From CBDFGT01 sp965247225 (GTDB lineage Bacteria; Pseudomonadota; Alphaproteobacteria; Rhizobiales; Rhizobiaceae): a stretch of DNA of 64,000 bases. The translations under genes were made by a program, and so were the position numbers. The notes under the pieces are model-generated. The model worked only from the letters and a program-made list of their open reading frames with translations, ran no database searches and was not told the origin of the DNA. The stretch lies in contig CBDFGT010000040.1 in NCBI GenBank assembly GCA_965247225.1, positions 43,873 through 107,872 on the forward strand. The letters are read 5' to 3'. Shown one piece after another: positions 44,316 through 54,400 of the stretch. Numbering within the stretch: the first letter of the stretch is position 1; every line of letters begins with the position of its first letter.

Positions 44316-46771
44316 AATTGTCCGGACCGTTGACTGTTCTTAGGATAAGCGTCGCCAGCCTTGCGCTGCTGGCCTCGGTCCCTTCGGCAAAAGCCTGGGA
44401 CCCGGAGCTGAACACCGCCATCATGCAGGTTTACTTGGGCAAGGCCACCGATGCGCAGCTGCAACTCGTGCGGCGCAACAATCACGTCATCAACAACATG
44501 GCCAATACCGGCCACCTCGACAACAAGGTCTATCAGAAAATCCAATCCGATTTTGCCGATTTCAACCATTCGGTTGCCAGCGGAGCCGCCAAGAAAAACG
44601 GTCTTGATCTGGTGACGCAAACCAGCACGAAAAAGTCCTACAGTCCCGGTACCGACAGCGATTTCATCACCAACAGCCCCGACGGCAAGATGAATGTGTC
44701 CCAGATTGAAAAAACAATCGGCGACTACAATGCTGACATGAACAAGAAACTGGGCACAACAAATGTTGACTATGCCAAGCAGGTCAACACGGATTTCATG
44801 GCCAACCAATCGCAAATGAGCGCCGAGGATTTTGCCAAAGTATCCAAGTTGAACAATGACGCCTACAAACGTCAGGGCGCCGCAGCCTACGAGGCCAAGG
44901 TCCGCAACGAGGGCAGTACGATTACGGTTGATGAGGCGCTCGACTATCAAAAAGAGATGCGCGATCTGATCTCCAAGAAACATGACCAGATCAGTGATCT
45001 GAATGCAAAGCTCGGCCAATCCCTCAAAGCTGATCCGGATGGCTTGCTGCCGGAAACCCGCAACCTGAAGGCGGAGTTGCAGATCCGACAGCAGCAGCAG
45101 GCCAAGTATATCGAACGGCTGAACGATTCGACCACGCGCACGGCCAAGAAATTCGGCGTTGCTGACGACACGCTTCAATCAGACCTGGCATCCAAGGCTT
45201 CGGATCGTTCCGTCGACAAGCCAGGCGCCACCGAAGCCGACAAGGCCGCGCAGAACAAGAAATATGCCGATACATCCTCGAATCTCGACGATTACCAGGT
45301 CAAGAAGGCAACCGGTGAAAGTGCAAAGGTGAATGCCAAGGCGGCGGGAACCATAGATGCCGGAACTGCGAACCTGCCGGACCGCGAAAAGCTGATGAAC
45401 AGCGCCGCCCAGCAATTGAGCGAGTTGCCACCGTCACAACAAGGCGAAATCATCGAAGATGTCCGCCGCAAGATGGGCGATGCCCATGCGGCCGAACTTG
45501 CCGAGCGCACGCGCAAATACAACAGTGAACAGCGCTGGCTGAAGAACGCGGCAGCGACAGTCGAGAAGATCAAGGCGACGTCAGACAAGATTCTGGCAGT
45601 ATCCTCAATTGCATCCATCGCCAACGATGCCCGTGCCTGGGTCAAGGGAGAGAAATCAAATTGGGAAGCCGCCGAAGCCGCAATCGACATGGTCAGCCAA
45701 GGCTATTATTCGACCGGCAAGAACCTCGGGGGGTGGGCGCAGACCTATGACGCCAACAAGTCGGCCTACATCAACGAACAGCAGGCACGCATCTACAAGA
45801 TCGCCAAGGATCTGAACGACCGAGGCGTGCCGCTTGCAGACATCAAGGCCATCGTCTCGGACATGGAAGCTGGATCCGAAAGCAGTCTTGATGCAAGGAT
45901 CAGGGAGTTGGCGGCACAAGGTACAACCTATGAAAAGCCCAAGCCAGTCGAGCGCACGATATTCTCTGACAAGAGCTGGACCGACTATGCCAAGGCGCAG
46001 GGGGGCGTGGCGGTTGACGTGCTCACGCGAATCCTGGCCGCACCCGGTAAGCTTGCATGGAACACTGGCACCGACGTGGGCGAAATCATCCGCATTTCCA
46101 CGGATATCTACAAGACAAACAAGAACATCAGCGACACCGAACTTGAGATCATCTCGCAGCAGAACGAACTTGCAGGCAAAAGGCTCGTGAAGAAACTGGT
46201 CGACATGGGGGCCACGCCGCAAGAGGCACAGGCTGCTGTAGCCGGATGGATGAATGGCAGCAGTTCCGGCATTGAAAGCCTTCGCCAGCTTCGCGACAAA
46301 TTGAAGGGGGTGGAACCGGCTTCTCTGCCCGAAACCAAGGCGCTTTCACCTGAGGAAAAGGCCGCGCGCCGGGCACACATTGTCGACCGCTTGACCAAAC
46401 TCAACCACACCAAGCTCAAGGCAACTTTCGACGCCATCGGCATCGCTCCGTCAGAGGATTTTTACAACTGCCTCTGTCACAATGCCGGCTATGGATCATC
46501 GGGAACGGCACAGTTCTACCACCCCGACACTATTGGCGATTTCAACGAAATGTATTCGTGCAGCCAGCCCGGTGACCCCTGCGTGGTTTCCGGTTTCGGA
46601 TGCAGCCGCTTTCCGCTGCCAAGCGACGCCAATGTCTGGCAAAGCTGCATGGCAGAAAACAAGTTGGGTGCCAGCAAGGACGCCGAAGGCAATGTCGATC
46701 CGAATACCGGCGTGCCCCTGGACGAAGCAATCGAGCAGGCACTGACAAAGCGAAATCCCGCAAACAAATAG
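44312..46771 (+). CDS. Exported helical protein with Cys-rich C-terminus
   Basis: An 819-residue protein with a Sec signal (VLRISVASLALLASVPSAKA, cut before WDPEL). Most of it is charged and helical with coiled-coil character (SKKHDQISDLNAKLG; KAELQIRQQQQAKYIERLN). A region near 500-620 (RTIFSDKSWTDYAKAQGG and further helices) may be globular. The last about 100 residues are Cys-rich, with eight Cys between FYNCLCHNAGYG and WQSCMAENK, suggesting a disulfide-stabilised module in the periplasm or outside. It overlaps the preceding exported protein by 4 bases. No family was recognised. The coupling implies a two-protein envelope system. Confidence 0.7.
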   Translation: MKLSGPLTVLRISVASLALLASVPSAKAWDPELNTAIMQVYLGKATDAQLQLVRRNNHVINNMANTGHLDNKVYQKIQSDFADFNHSVASGAAKKNGLDLVTQTSTKKSYSPGTDSDFITNSPDGKMNVSQIEKTIGDYNADMNKKLGTTNVDYAKQVNTDFMANQSQMSAEDFAKVSKLNNDAYKRQGAAAYEAKVRNEGSTITVDEALDYQKEMRDLISKKHDQISDLNAKLGQSLKADPDGLLPETRNLKAELQIRQQQQAKYIERLNDSTTRTAKKFGVADDTLQSDLASKASDRSVDKPGATEADKAAQNKKYADTSSNLDDYQVKKATGESAKVNAKAAGTIDAGTANLPDREKLMNSAAQQLSELPPSQQGEIIEDVRRKMGDAHAAELAERTRKYNSEQRWLKNAAATVEKIKATSDKILAVSSIASIANDARAWVKGEKSNWEAAEAAIDMVSQGYYSTGKNLGGWAQTYDANKSAYINEQQARIYKIAKDLNDRGVPLADIKAIVSDMEAGSESSLDARIRELAAQGTTYEKPKPVERTIFSDKSWTDYAKAQGGVAVDVLTRILAAPGKLAWNTGTDVGEIIRISTDIYKTNKNISDTELEIISQQNELAGKRLVKKLVDMGATPQEAQAAVAGWMNGSSSGIESLRQLRDKLKGVEPASLPETKALSPEEKAARRAHIVDRLTKLNHTKLKATFDAIGIAPSEDFYNCLCHNAGYGSSGTAQFYHPDTIGDFNEMYSCSQPGDPCVVSGFGCSRFPLPSDANVWQSCMAENKLGASKDAEGNVDPNTGVPLDEAIEQALTKRNPANK

Positions 46772-46994
46772 CGCGCTGATTTCTTCAGCACTGACAAACA
46801 GGCTTGCCGGGAAAGAAAATAAGGTTCCGGAACGGTGGCGATGTCCTTTTTGGAGGCACAGCCTTTTGAGAATCCGGGTCCGCATTGAATGCGTCATGCG
46901 GACACGAACATGCGATGCAACGCCGAAGCATGCTTCCGCTGCCTGCCGGAGCGAATTGTTAGAACGGAAAATGTCGCCAAGCCAGGGAAATCGT

Positions 46995-47070
46995 TGGTGC
47001 CGCTTAGGTGACTCGAACACCTGACCCCATCATTACGAATGATGTGCTCTACCAACTGAGCTAAAGCGGC
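46995..47070 (-). tRNA. tRNA-Thr(CGT)
   Basis: A complete 76-base cloverleaf on the minus strand. The acceptor stem GCCGCTT pairs with AAGCGGC, followed by discriminator A and an encoded CCA (46995-46997). The D-arm is TAGCTCAGTTGGTAGAGC, the anticodon stem-loop CATCA-TTCGTAA-TGATG reads CGT, and the T-arm has GTTCGAGTC. It decodes ACG. Confidence 0.96.
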
Positions 47071-47181
47071 ATTGCGCCCGGTGGTTTGGGGCGGATTTGC
47101 GGGTGATAATCGCCGCGCTTGCGAAATGCAAGCCCGAATGCGGGGAAACTGTCGGGCTGGTTCACGCCCGGTGAATAGCCA

Positions 47182-48141
47182 TCAACCGCACAGCGCAGCT
47201 TTGGCCTCTTTGTACTCGCGCGCCAGTCTTGCCACCAGATCGCCTGCCGGCGTGATTTCCTTCACGGCACCGATGCCCTGGCCTGCTCCCCAGATATCCT
47301 TCCAGGCTTTCGCACCGGTCGCAGCGGCGGCGAAATCCATTTTGGAGGGATCGGCCTCTGGCAGATTGTCCGGGTCCATGCCCGCTTTCACCACCGAACC
47401 TTTCAGGTAATTGCCGTGAATGCCGGTGAAATAATTGGAATAGACAATGTCCGATGCGCCGGACTGGGTGATCATCTCCTTATAGCCATCGACCGCGCGG
47501 GCTTCATGCGTGGCGATGAAAGGCGAGCCGATATAGGCCATGTCGGCACCCATTGCCTGGGCGGCCAAAATGGCCTTGCCGGTGGCAATGGCACCAGACA
47601 GCAACAACGGCCCGTCAAACCATTCGCGGATTTCCTGCACCAGCGCAAACGGGGAGAGCGTGCCCGCATGTCCGCCGGCGCCGGTGGCAACGGCGATCAA
47701 TCCGTCTGCACCCTTGCGGATGGCGCTGTTGGCATGGCGGTTGTTGATGATGTCATGCAGCACGATACCGCCCCAGGAATGCACACCCGCGGCAACTTCC
47801 GGCACGGCGCCGAGCGAGGTGATGACAATCGGCACCTTGTATTTGGCGCAGACCATAAGGTCTTGCTGCAAACGGTCGTTGGAGCGGTGGACAATCTGGT
47901 TGACGGCGAACGGCGCTGCCGGGTTGTCCGGATTTGCCTTGTCATGCGCTGCCAGCGCCTCGGTGATTTCCGCCAGCCATTCGTCGAGCTGCGCGGCCGG
48001 ACGCGCATTCAGCGCGGGAAACGAACCGACAATGCCTGCCTTGCACTGGGCAATGACCAGTGCCGGATTGGAAATGATGAACAGCGGCGCGGCCACCACC
48101 GGCAGGCGCAGCTTGTCTTTCAAAATGGGCGGCAGGGACAT
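47182..48141 (-). CDS. Nitronate monooxygenase family protein
   Basis: A 319-residue FMN-dependent TIM-barrel protein of the 2-nitropropane dioxygenase/nitronate monooxygenase family. Typical segments are LRLPVVAAPLFIISNPALVI, FAVNQIVHRSNDRLQ, ITSLGAVPEVAAGVHSWGG, HDIINNRHANSAIRKGADGL, AQGAGGHAGT-like ATGAGGHAGT and a phosphate-binding LLSGAIATGKAILAAQAMG. The His in GGHAG is in place. It oxidises nitronates in characterised members, but many homologues have other substrates. A conspicuous palindrome lies just upstream, suggesting a dedicated regulator. Confidence 0.9.
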   Translation of the reverse strand: MSLPPILKDKLRLPVVAAPLFIISNPALVIAQCKAGIVGSFPALNARPAAQLDEWLAEITEALAAHDKANPDNPAAPFAVNQIVHRSNDRLQQDLMVCAKYKVPIVITSLGAVPEVAAGVHSWGGIVLHDIINNRHANSAIRKGADGLIAVATGAGGHAGTLSPFALVQEIREWFDGPLLLSGAIATGKAILAAQAMGADMAYIGSPFIATHEARAVDGYKEMITQSGASDIVYSNYFTGIHGNYLKGSVVKAGMDPDNLPEADPSKMDFAAAATGAKAWKDIWGAGQGIGAVKEITPAGDLVARLAREYKEAKAALCG

Positions 48142-48443
48142 GAGTGCTCCGGATTATGACGTTTACGCAAACGTCAATAATTGAGTCGCTTTGCGCCGTG
48201 AAGTCAAGCGGTCCGTCAGCATTATGTACCACAGTTTAAGGTTGCAGAGCGATTTTTTCACGCCAGGATGCGAACACGGAAAAACAACCAGAAAGAGCAT
48301 AAAATCCCAGATTTCGTGAAAGAATGTCGCATTTGCAGGCAAAATACAACCAATAGACGAAATTAACTTGGCCTTTACCAGCAACCTGTAATAGAAGACG
48401 AATCAGTCTGCAACTTGACAGGCAGGCTGCGGGGGATTTTGAA
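48142..48443. promoter_or_regulatory. Divergent intergenic region before the giant gene
   Basis: About 300 bases, with the nitronate monooxygenase operator at its left end. The right part is relatively AT-rich and should contain the giant gene promoter. A GGGGGA ribosome site lies 8 bases before the start at 48444. Confidence 0.5.
48154..48180. promoter_or_regulatory. Palindromic operator upstream of the nitronate monooxygenase gene
   Basis: TGACGTTT (48157-48164) and AAACGTCA (48169-48176) are perfect 8-bp arms around ACGC, flanked by TTA and TAA. It begins 13 bases upstream of the start codon. The pattern resembles LiuR (MerR-type, branched-chain acyl-CoA catabolism) sites; that likeness is from memory and unverified. 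Confidence 0.6.
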
Positions 48444-51400
48444 ATGAGCGCACGCCGCACGCACGGGTTTCGATTCAACAGCAAGGCGCACATGCATTCA
48501 GAGTTGCTGGCATTGGAGCCACGCGTGCTCCTCGATGCAGCCTACAGCGACACGCTGGATCATTTGGGTCATGCAACAGAGATCAATAACGGACACGATT
48601 TTTTCGGTCCGGACTCATCGCAACTGTTTGCAGCGTTGACCGATGCGCGGCTGCCCGCCATGAACAATTCGGCTGCAGAACCCTTTGGGCATCAAATCTA
48701 TTTTGTCGATTCCGGCGTGGCCGATAATGCTGCCATCTTGTCCACCCTTGCCCCGGATGCGGAAATTCACACCATAGCCGCAAATCAGGATGGCATCAGC
48801 CTGATCGCTGCAACATTGGCCGGACGCACAGATGTGGCCGCGATCCACATCGTTTCACATGGCGAGCAGGGTACATTGATGATCGGCAATGCCGTGCTGG
48901 ATGGCGCATCCATGCAAGGCAAATATCGCAATGATCTGGCGGCAATTGGCCACGCGCTGACAGCCGATGCCGATATCCTGCTTTACGGCTGCGATTTCGC
49001 CGGCGGAGAATCCGGCGCGGCTGCGGCGCAATTGCTGGGCGAGCTGACCGGCGCCGACATTGCCGCCTCCGATGATTTGACCGGCAATGCCGGGCTCGGC
49101 GGTGACTGGGATCTGGAATGCCACTATGGCAACATCGAAGCAAAAGTGATTGACGCACCGGAATGGCGCGGAGTGCTGACACCAGTGACCATTTCCACGA
49201 CAGCGCCACCCGCCGTCGTGGGGGGGGCGCTGGTCTGGTACAATGCCGGCACACTCGGCAGCACATCCATAGATCTGCGGGCTTCGGTGGTTTCCGTTTC
49301 TGGCGGTATCAATGGCATCAGCGGTCAGACCGTTGCGGACAATCCGTCTTTGGCCTTCAGCACCGGTGCTGGTGGTGCGGGCGAAGTGGTGATCCGCTGG
49401 GAAATATTCGCTGCCGATGCTGGGCATACCCTTTCGTTAAGAGCCACTGGCTCGCCCAATTTTACTGTCAACGACATAGATGGCACCGGCTCCCCGCATA
49501 CTCTGGAATCCGTATCACCCAGCATGACAGGTTTGACCGGATATACAGTCAGCAGCACGACTGCGCTTTCCATCACCACCGGCAGCGGGCTGTTGACTGC
49601 AAGCGGCACCGACAGCGATCTCGACAATGTGCCAACCGGCACGGCGGCACTCGGCTCAAACCGGCAGTCAGCCGGTATCACCTTCTCATGGTCGGAAGTC
49701 TCGTCGTGGGATGTCACCTACCGTGTCGAAACCGCCAATCAGGGGCGTGTTTTCCAGCATGACGGCAATGGCGATTTTGTCTTCACCGTGCCCGCAACGA
49801 CAACCCTGATCACCCTGGATCTGGACAGCAACAATTCAACGGCTGGCGGCACCGGTTATCAGGTGACCTATATTGAAAACGGTGCCGGTGTTGCCGTGGT
49901 CGATGCCGATGTTCTGGCGGCACAAAGCGTCATTCTCGGCACCAACCTGGGTGGTGCCACTGTTCACATGACCAATTCATTTGCCGGCGATCAATTGCTG
50001 GTCAATGGCTCCGCAGCAGCCAGCGGCACAGTCAATGGTCTTGCCTACACAATCTCCCTGGTCGATGGCCATCCGACAGTCGTCCTAAGCGGCACTGCGT
50101 CCATTGCAACCTATCAGACCGCCCTGACGCAGATCACATTTGCAAGTACGTCGGACAATCCGAACACGACAGACCGGCAGCTGGAAGTCTTTGTCACCAA
50201 CGCCCAATATGGCACCAACAGTCCCACGGCCATTTCGACCATCCATGTCACGCCGGTCAATGATGCCCCTGATGGTGCAGATGCCACGGTCACAGCACCC
50301 GAAGACGGATCATACACGTTTGCTGCCAGTGATTTTGGTTTCTCCGATACAAGCGATGGTTCCGCACACACGCTGCAATCTATCACGATCAACACATTGC
50401 CGGCCCTCGGCACTTTGAATCTCGGTGGATCCAACGTTGTCGTCGGCCAGACAGTCGGCCTCAGCGCCATCCCGCAACTGGTATGGACCGCACCGGTCAA
50501 TGTCAGTGGCAACAATTACGCATCTTTCACCTATTCGGTGACCGACACTGGCGGCACGGCCAATGGCGGGATTGATACCGACCCGGTGCCCAACACCATT
50601 ATCATCAATGTCACTCCGGCCAATGATTCACCGATTGGTATTGTTTCGGGTGGCGGTGATGGCACGGTTACTATTGCCGGACAGGTGTCTTTGCCAACAC
50701 TGGTGCTTTCACCGGACCAATACGCAAATCCGGGCACGATTTCCGTCGCCGATCTGTTGGCCAAGTTCAATCTGGCCGATATCGAGCAGCCCTATGCCAG
50801 CCTTGGCATCGGCGTGATCGCAGCCGATGAAGCAGATGGCCGCTGGCAATATCAGCGAACCGATATTCCCGGTCACCAATGGACCGACTTCCAGACGGGC
50901 GACCCGGACAATCTGGATTCAACGCCCGTCGATGCCGGCATGGCCTTGCTGTTCAACCAGTCAACGCTGCTGCGGTTCATTCCAAAGCCCGGCTTTGCCG
51001 ACAATGCCGTCCTCTCGTTCCGCATCTGGGACGGCACGGTGGGGACACCATCCAATCCGCCACATCTGCTTGCCGACAATTCCGGCGGCACGCCGCCCAC
51101 GGCAACCTCCTCGCTCTCGGCAGCATCCTTCTCGATTTCCGTGGCCGGCGACCAAGATGGCGACGGCATCATCAATTCTGCCGATGTTGACGATGACAAT
51201 GATGGCATTCTCGATGGCATCGAAGCAGGCGCGCTGAGTTTCACAAATAACTCATTCGCCGGAAATTCAGCTGCAGGTTGGACCTCGACGAACATTAATT
51301 TCGGCTCTGGCGGGGCGATCTTCACTACGGATGGCGTTACGGGAACTCTGTCTCAAACACTTGGTGGCAGCGACACCCATTTGAGCGCAATCGAATTTGA

Positions 51401-54400
51401 TTTTGGGTGGAACAATGGTGTCAGCGCCGGAAACCTACAGGGCGGGAATACGCTCTTTGTCACGGTCAATGGCGTTGACTATCTCTCGATCAAAACCCCG
51501 AATGATGGAGTGATAAATGGTAGCGGCACTGATCAGGGTGGAGATGCCCTCGTTACAGGTTTGAATGGGGCAACATTTACGGTCGCCAATCCATCGGCGT
51601 TAGGATCGCAATACATTGACCATTCGATTTTTTTTAGCTGGGTCCTCCACAGAATCGCTATTTCTCTTCCCGGTGAGGTCACCGCACCAACTGTCTCGCT
51701 ACGCTTTGTACCGAGCGATCCTGGAAGCTTCGGGCCGGACGATATCATTGTTACAAACTTTAGCGTCTTCAAAGGTTTCACGGACCGTGATCACGACGGC
51801 GATGGCCTAGACGATCGTCTCGACATTGATTCTGACAATGATGGCATCACGGACAATGTCGAAGCACAGACGACGGTTGGTTATGTCACGCCATCGGGTA
51901 CGGACATCAACCAGGACGGCCTCGACGATGCCTACGATACCCGCGGCGCGGCGCTTACCGCTGCTTCCGCAGCTGCCACAACCAGCACCGGCGCGGGCCT
52001 GACGCCTGTCAATACAGATGGAGCAGACAACCCGGATTACCTTGATGCCGATAGTGACAACGATGGCCTGTCGGATGCCGCCGAGCGCGGCACTGCCGGT
52101 CCCACCACAGCCGCAACTGGCGCTTCCACACCAGCCAACGATGCCGACAGCGACGGCCTGTTCGATGTCTTCGAAGGTGCCGACGTCAACGATCCGTTCG
52201 ATGTCAATGACGACAATCTGGCCGGCTCCAGTTTCAATCTCGCCGACACGGATAATGATACAGCCGTCAATGGCGCCGGTGCCGTGCCGCTCATCAACGA
52301 CCTCGACTTCCGTGATGCCAACGAGCCGCCGCTGGCAGTGGATGACACGCTGACAACGCCGGAAGACACGACGCTCACCACAAATGTTTTGACCGCCAAT
52401 GGCATTGACAGCGATCCCGATGGCGACCCGATCACCATCACTGCCGCCAGCATCGATATCGATGGCGACGGCATTTCCGACAATTTGCCGATTGGCACGG
52501 CAACGGCAATCACCGGGCCGGGCAATGTGGACATTGGCACGCTGAACTTGACAGCAGCTGGCGTTTTCACCTTCGCCCCGGCAACAAACTATGCAGGTCC
52601 GGTGCCGGTGCTGACTTATACCTTGAGTGATGGCCGCAACCAGACCGATATGGCGCAGGTTTCCATATCCATAACGCCGTCCAACGATGCGCCGGTTCTG
52701 GACCTTGATGGCGATGACAGTTCCGGCCAGACCGGTTCGGACTATCTGACGACCTACACGGAAAACGCTCCATCGGTTTCGGTTGCCGACAGCGACATGG
52801 TCCTGACTGACGTTGATTTGGCAACGGTCGAAGTGGCAACCATCCGCCTCACCAATGCCTTCCCGCTCGATACATTGCAGGTCGGTGTCATGCCGCTGGG
52901 TGTCGCGGCCATCATCAATACATCCGTTGCCGGAGAAATAACGGTCACGCTGATGGGGCCGGTCACACCGGCGAGCATGGCGGACGCCATTCGTGCCGTC
53001 CGCTTCCTCACATCCTCGGAAAATCCGGACCCGACACAGCGCCGGGTGGAAATCACGGTCAATGACGGCAGTGCTGATTCCAATACGGCCGTGACGCTGA
53101 TCAATGTCGTGCCGGTCAATGACAACCCGTCGCTTGATCTGGACGGCGACAATTCGCACGGCATCAATGCCGGCAATGTTCTCCTGTCCTACACTGAAAA
53201 TGCTGCGGCCATTTCCATAGCCGACACGGACAGCCGCATCACCGACCTTGATGACGCCAACATCGAAAATGCCACGATTGTCCTGACCAACGCTCTTGCC
53301 GGTGATGTTTTGGCACTCGGCACATTGCCGACCGGGATAACCGGCAGCCTTGATGCATCGGTCGCCGGCGAGATTAAAATCCTCCTGACCGGTAGCTCAT
53401 CGCGGGCCGACTATGAATCGGCAATTGAAGCCATCACTTACAAAAACACCTCTGACAATCCCGACACCACCCAGCGGGTGATTACCGTTGTCGTCAACGA
53501 TGGCGACATCAATTCCAACACTTCGCGTTCGTTCATCAATGTCGTTGCCGTCAACGACGCGCCAATGCTTGATCTTGATGGTGACAATTCCACAGCGCCG
53601 GGCACGTCCGCCGTGCACACATTTACCGAAGATGGCGCTGCGCTGCCGTTTGCCGATGCCGATGTCACCGCAACCGATGTGGACAACAACACATTGCAGG
53701 GGGCGACCATCGTCCTCACCAATGCGCTCCCGCACGATGTGCTTTCGATCGCCCTGCTGCCTGCAGGCATCACAGGAACAATCGATACATCCATTTCCGG
53801 CCAGATCACGGTCACCTTGTCGGGGGCTGCGACGCTGGCGGATTATCAAAGCGCCATCGCCGGCGTCGCCTACCGCAATACCAGCCAAACGCCCGATGCG
53901 TCCGACCGCATTTTCACGGCAACCGTCACGGATGGCAACCTGACCAGCGCGGTCGCACAGGCTGTTGTGCATGTCATTGCCGTCAATGATCCCCCCGTCA
54001 TCATCGATCCGACGAACCCCGGCACCCCGGACAATCCGCTTCCGGCAACCGATCCGCTCAACATCATCCCCGATGTTGCGGTGAGTGATGGCGAGGCGCT
54101 GACGCCGATTGATGTGTCGGACTTCGTGGTCGATCCGGACGGCGAGCCGCTGGCCTATGCGCTTGATCCGTCGGTACCGTCATGGATCGCGATTGACCCC
54201 GCGACCGGCCGGATCACCGGCACGCCGCCGAACGATGCCAGCCAGAACTCCAACGTTGGCACGCCGGGCGAGTATCTGGTGACGGTGACGGCAACCGATC
54301 CCGATGGCGCGTCGGTGACCACGACGGTGACCATCACGGTCGCCAACCTTGCACCGGTCGCCGCAGATGACACCGGTTCGGCTTCCGAGGACGGCCCGGC

